A stretch of DNA of 14,120 bases from Paramuribaculum sp. (GTDB lineage Bacteria > Bacteroidota > Bacteroidia > Bacteroidales > Muribaculaceae), in the NCBI GenBank assembly GCA_029058705.1, contig JAIDXA010000049.1, positions 1-14,120 on the forward strand. The letters are read 5' to 3'. The notes under the pieces are model-generated. The model worked only from the letters and a program-made list of their open reading frames with translations, searched no databases and had not been told where the DNA came from. The translations under genes and the position numbers were made by a program. Positions 12,685 through 14,120 of this stretch are shown here, in pieces. Position 1 is the stretch's first letter. Every line of letters starts with the position of its first letter.

Positions 12685-14120
12685 TCAGAGGAATGCAAGC
12701 ACCAGACCCTGGGCAGCAACCACTCGGAGAAACATTGTCAGAGGATAGACCGTCGAATAGGCAACTGCCGGAGCATCGCTGCCTGTCGAACCGCCGGCAT
12801 AGGCCAATGCCGGTGGATCAGTATAACCACCCGAGAAAAGACCCATGATCGTAAGCATGTTGATCTTATAGACTCCGCGGGCAATGCAGCCGACTATCAC
12901 AAGAGGCATGAACGTGATCATGAAGCCCCAGACAACCCACCACATACCGGTGGAATTAAACACCGTTTCCGCAAATCCGGCACCCGAACTGATGCCGACC
13001 GACGCAAGGAACAGACAGATTCCAAGTTCACGCATCAGCAGCGATGCCGACGACGACGTATAGGTAACCAGTTTGAACTTGTAGCCAAAACGGCTCAGCA
13101 GGATGGCGACAACAAGCGGACCGCCGGCCAGACCGAGCTTCATGCCGAATCCGACATTGATCGAACCGACAATGATACCAAGCATGATCCCGACAAAAAT
13201 CGTGATGAGATTGGGCTCGTTCAGGCGCTTCATCGAATTACCCAGACGCGCTGCCAGACGGTTGATGTCATTGAGATCACCGACAACCGTGATGCGGTCG
13301 CCCATCTGCAGACGCAGACTCGCCGCCGCAAGCAGATCGACTCCCGCACGGTTCACGCGGGTCGCATTCAGCTTATAGGCCTGATGCAGGCGCAGCGATC
13401 CGAGAGCCACTCCGTTATACTCGGTCTTGGTGATGACGATGCGGCGCGAAACAACCTGGCTCGGAGTAGCCTCTTCCCAGTCCATCTCCACCTCCGGACC
13501 GACAACCGATTCAAAGCGCGATGTGTCATCCTGGGAAATCACCACAAAAAGTTTGTCGCCGGCGTGGACTTCCGTCGTCGAAACCGGTATGATGATCTCA
13601 CCGGTCGCAGCCGACAGCAGACGCGAAACAACGAAATCACACTGTATGATATCATGGAGTTCACGCATGGTCTTACCCTCGATCAGAGGATTGGTAACCT
13701 CGATTGTCTCCATGTTGGGGGCCGCGTGTGTGTTGGCATATTCATCCTCGATCGCCTTGATCTCATCGGCGGTCTTGACTTTAAACACAGCCTTGATCAG
13801 GAACATGGCCCCGATTATACCGCAGACACCCAGCGGATAAGCCGCCGCATAACCCATTGCCATCGTGTTGATCGAATCGGGCGAGCCGACAGTCTGCTGA
13901 GCCGCCGCAAGACCGGGGGTATTCGTAACAGCTCCCGACATGATGCCGACAAGCGCGTCCATCGGAGCATGTTCGATATAGAAAATAGCCAAAACGATAA
14001 CAACATTCAGGGCGATTCCCAAAACAGCAAGACCGTTGAGAAGCATACCCCCCTTCTTGAACGAAGAGAAGAAACCGGGACCTACCTGCAGCCCGATCGA
14101 GAAAATAAACAGAATCAGGC
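12685..14120 (-). CDS. YidE/AspT-family transporter, 5' part missing
   Basis: The frame is open to the right edge; upstream of the internal ATG at 14046 it continues as IGLQVGPGFFSSFKKGG, a typical family motif, so the visible 478 residues are a C-terminal portion of a protein usually near 560. Membrane spans and the TNTPGLAAAQQ ... YAAAYPLG block are followed by two TrkA-C (RCK_C) domains, about 130-200 and 215-285 of the visible part, the second with the GDRITVVGD motif. Then come five or so spans and the second copy of the repeat, YTDPPALAYAGG ... APAVAYSTVYPLTM. AspT relatives exchange aspartate for alanine; the substrate here is unknown. The TrkA-C domains suggest ligand gating. It ends at the shared terminator. 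Confidence 0.92.
   Translation of the reverse strand, partial: LILFIFSIGLQVGPGFFSSFKKGGMLLNGLAVLGIALNVVIVLAIFYIEHAPMDALVGIMSGAVTNTPGLAAAQQTVGSPDSINTMAMGYAAAYPLGVCGIIGAMFLIKAVFKVKTADEIKAIEDEYANTHAAPNMETIEVTNPLIEGKTMRELHDIIQCDFVVSRLLSAATGEIIIPVSTTEVHAGDKLFVVISQDDTSRFESVVGPEVEMDWEEATPSQVVSRRIVITKTEYNGVALGSLRLHQAYKLNATRVNRAGVDLLAAASLRLQMGDRITVVGDLNDINRLAARLGNSMKRLNEPNLITIFVGIMLGIIVGSINVGFGMKLGLAGGPLVVAILLSRFGYKFKLVTYTSSSASLLMRELGICLFLASVGISSGAGFAETVFNSTGMWWVVWGFMITFMPLVIVGCIARGVYKINMLTIMGLFSGGYTDPPALAYAGGSTGSDAPAVAYSTVYPLTMFLRVVAAQGLVLAFL

Overview
The window looks like a chromosome segment from a member of the Bacteroidales, probably a gut Muribaculaceae/Bacteroides-type organism. The reasons are five good matches to the Bacteroidetes sigma promoter (TTG, 20 nt, TAnnTTTG), general lack of Shine-Dalgarno sequences, and gene families typical of this group (secreted C69 dipeptidase, GH89 glycosidase, TlpA-like secreted thioredoxin, YidE/AspT-type transporter). 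The family-level placement is inference; the order is fairly safe.

Layout. (1) 1-2307, plus strand: one promoter, a roughly 220-nt leader with a terminator/anti-terminator-like fold, then greA, a HIT-family hydrolase and an uncharacterised ATP-grasp-like protein in tight succession. (2) 2408-4606, minus strand: a secreted C69-family dipeptidase and, overlapping its stop by 4 nt, cytidine deaminase, with their own promoter; this unit converges on the first. (3) 4607-5320: non-coding stretch holding a 22-bp inverted repeat around a 60-bp spacer, then a promoter and a long, strongly base-paired RNA leader. (4) 5321-7427, plus strand: an A/T-rich accessory cluster of four genes: small putative lipoprotein, single-span membrane protein, secreted protein of unknown function, and a membrane-anchored NERD-domain protein. 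(5) 7449-10535, plus strand: palindromic sites, a promoter, a secreted GH89 alpha-N-acetylglucosaminidase and a TlpA-like thioredoxin protein. (6) 10556-11905, minus strand: bidirectional terminator, tRNA-Arg(UCU) with its own promoter, and dapA followed by a small two-span membrane protein. (7) 11906-14120: a perfect 13-bp hairpin with a doubtful 72-codon ORF, thioredoxin (plus), a 16-bp shared terminator, and the C-terminal 478 residues of a YidE/AspT-type transporter (minus) that runs off the right edge.

How the genes fit together. Most of the window is housekeeping: transcript-elongation rescue (GreA), nucleotide chemistry (HIT protein, Cdd), lysine/cell-wall precursor synthesis (DapA) and cytosolic redox (TrxA). 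The secreted dipeptidase and GH89 enzyme fit scavenging of peptides and host glycans in the gut. The parts least explained by known functions are the RNA structures in the greA leader (164-239) and ahead of the lipoprotein cluster (5111-5255), the repeated intergenic element around 4702-4805 and 9715-9750, and the A/T-rich NERD cluster.
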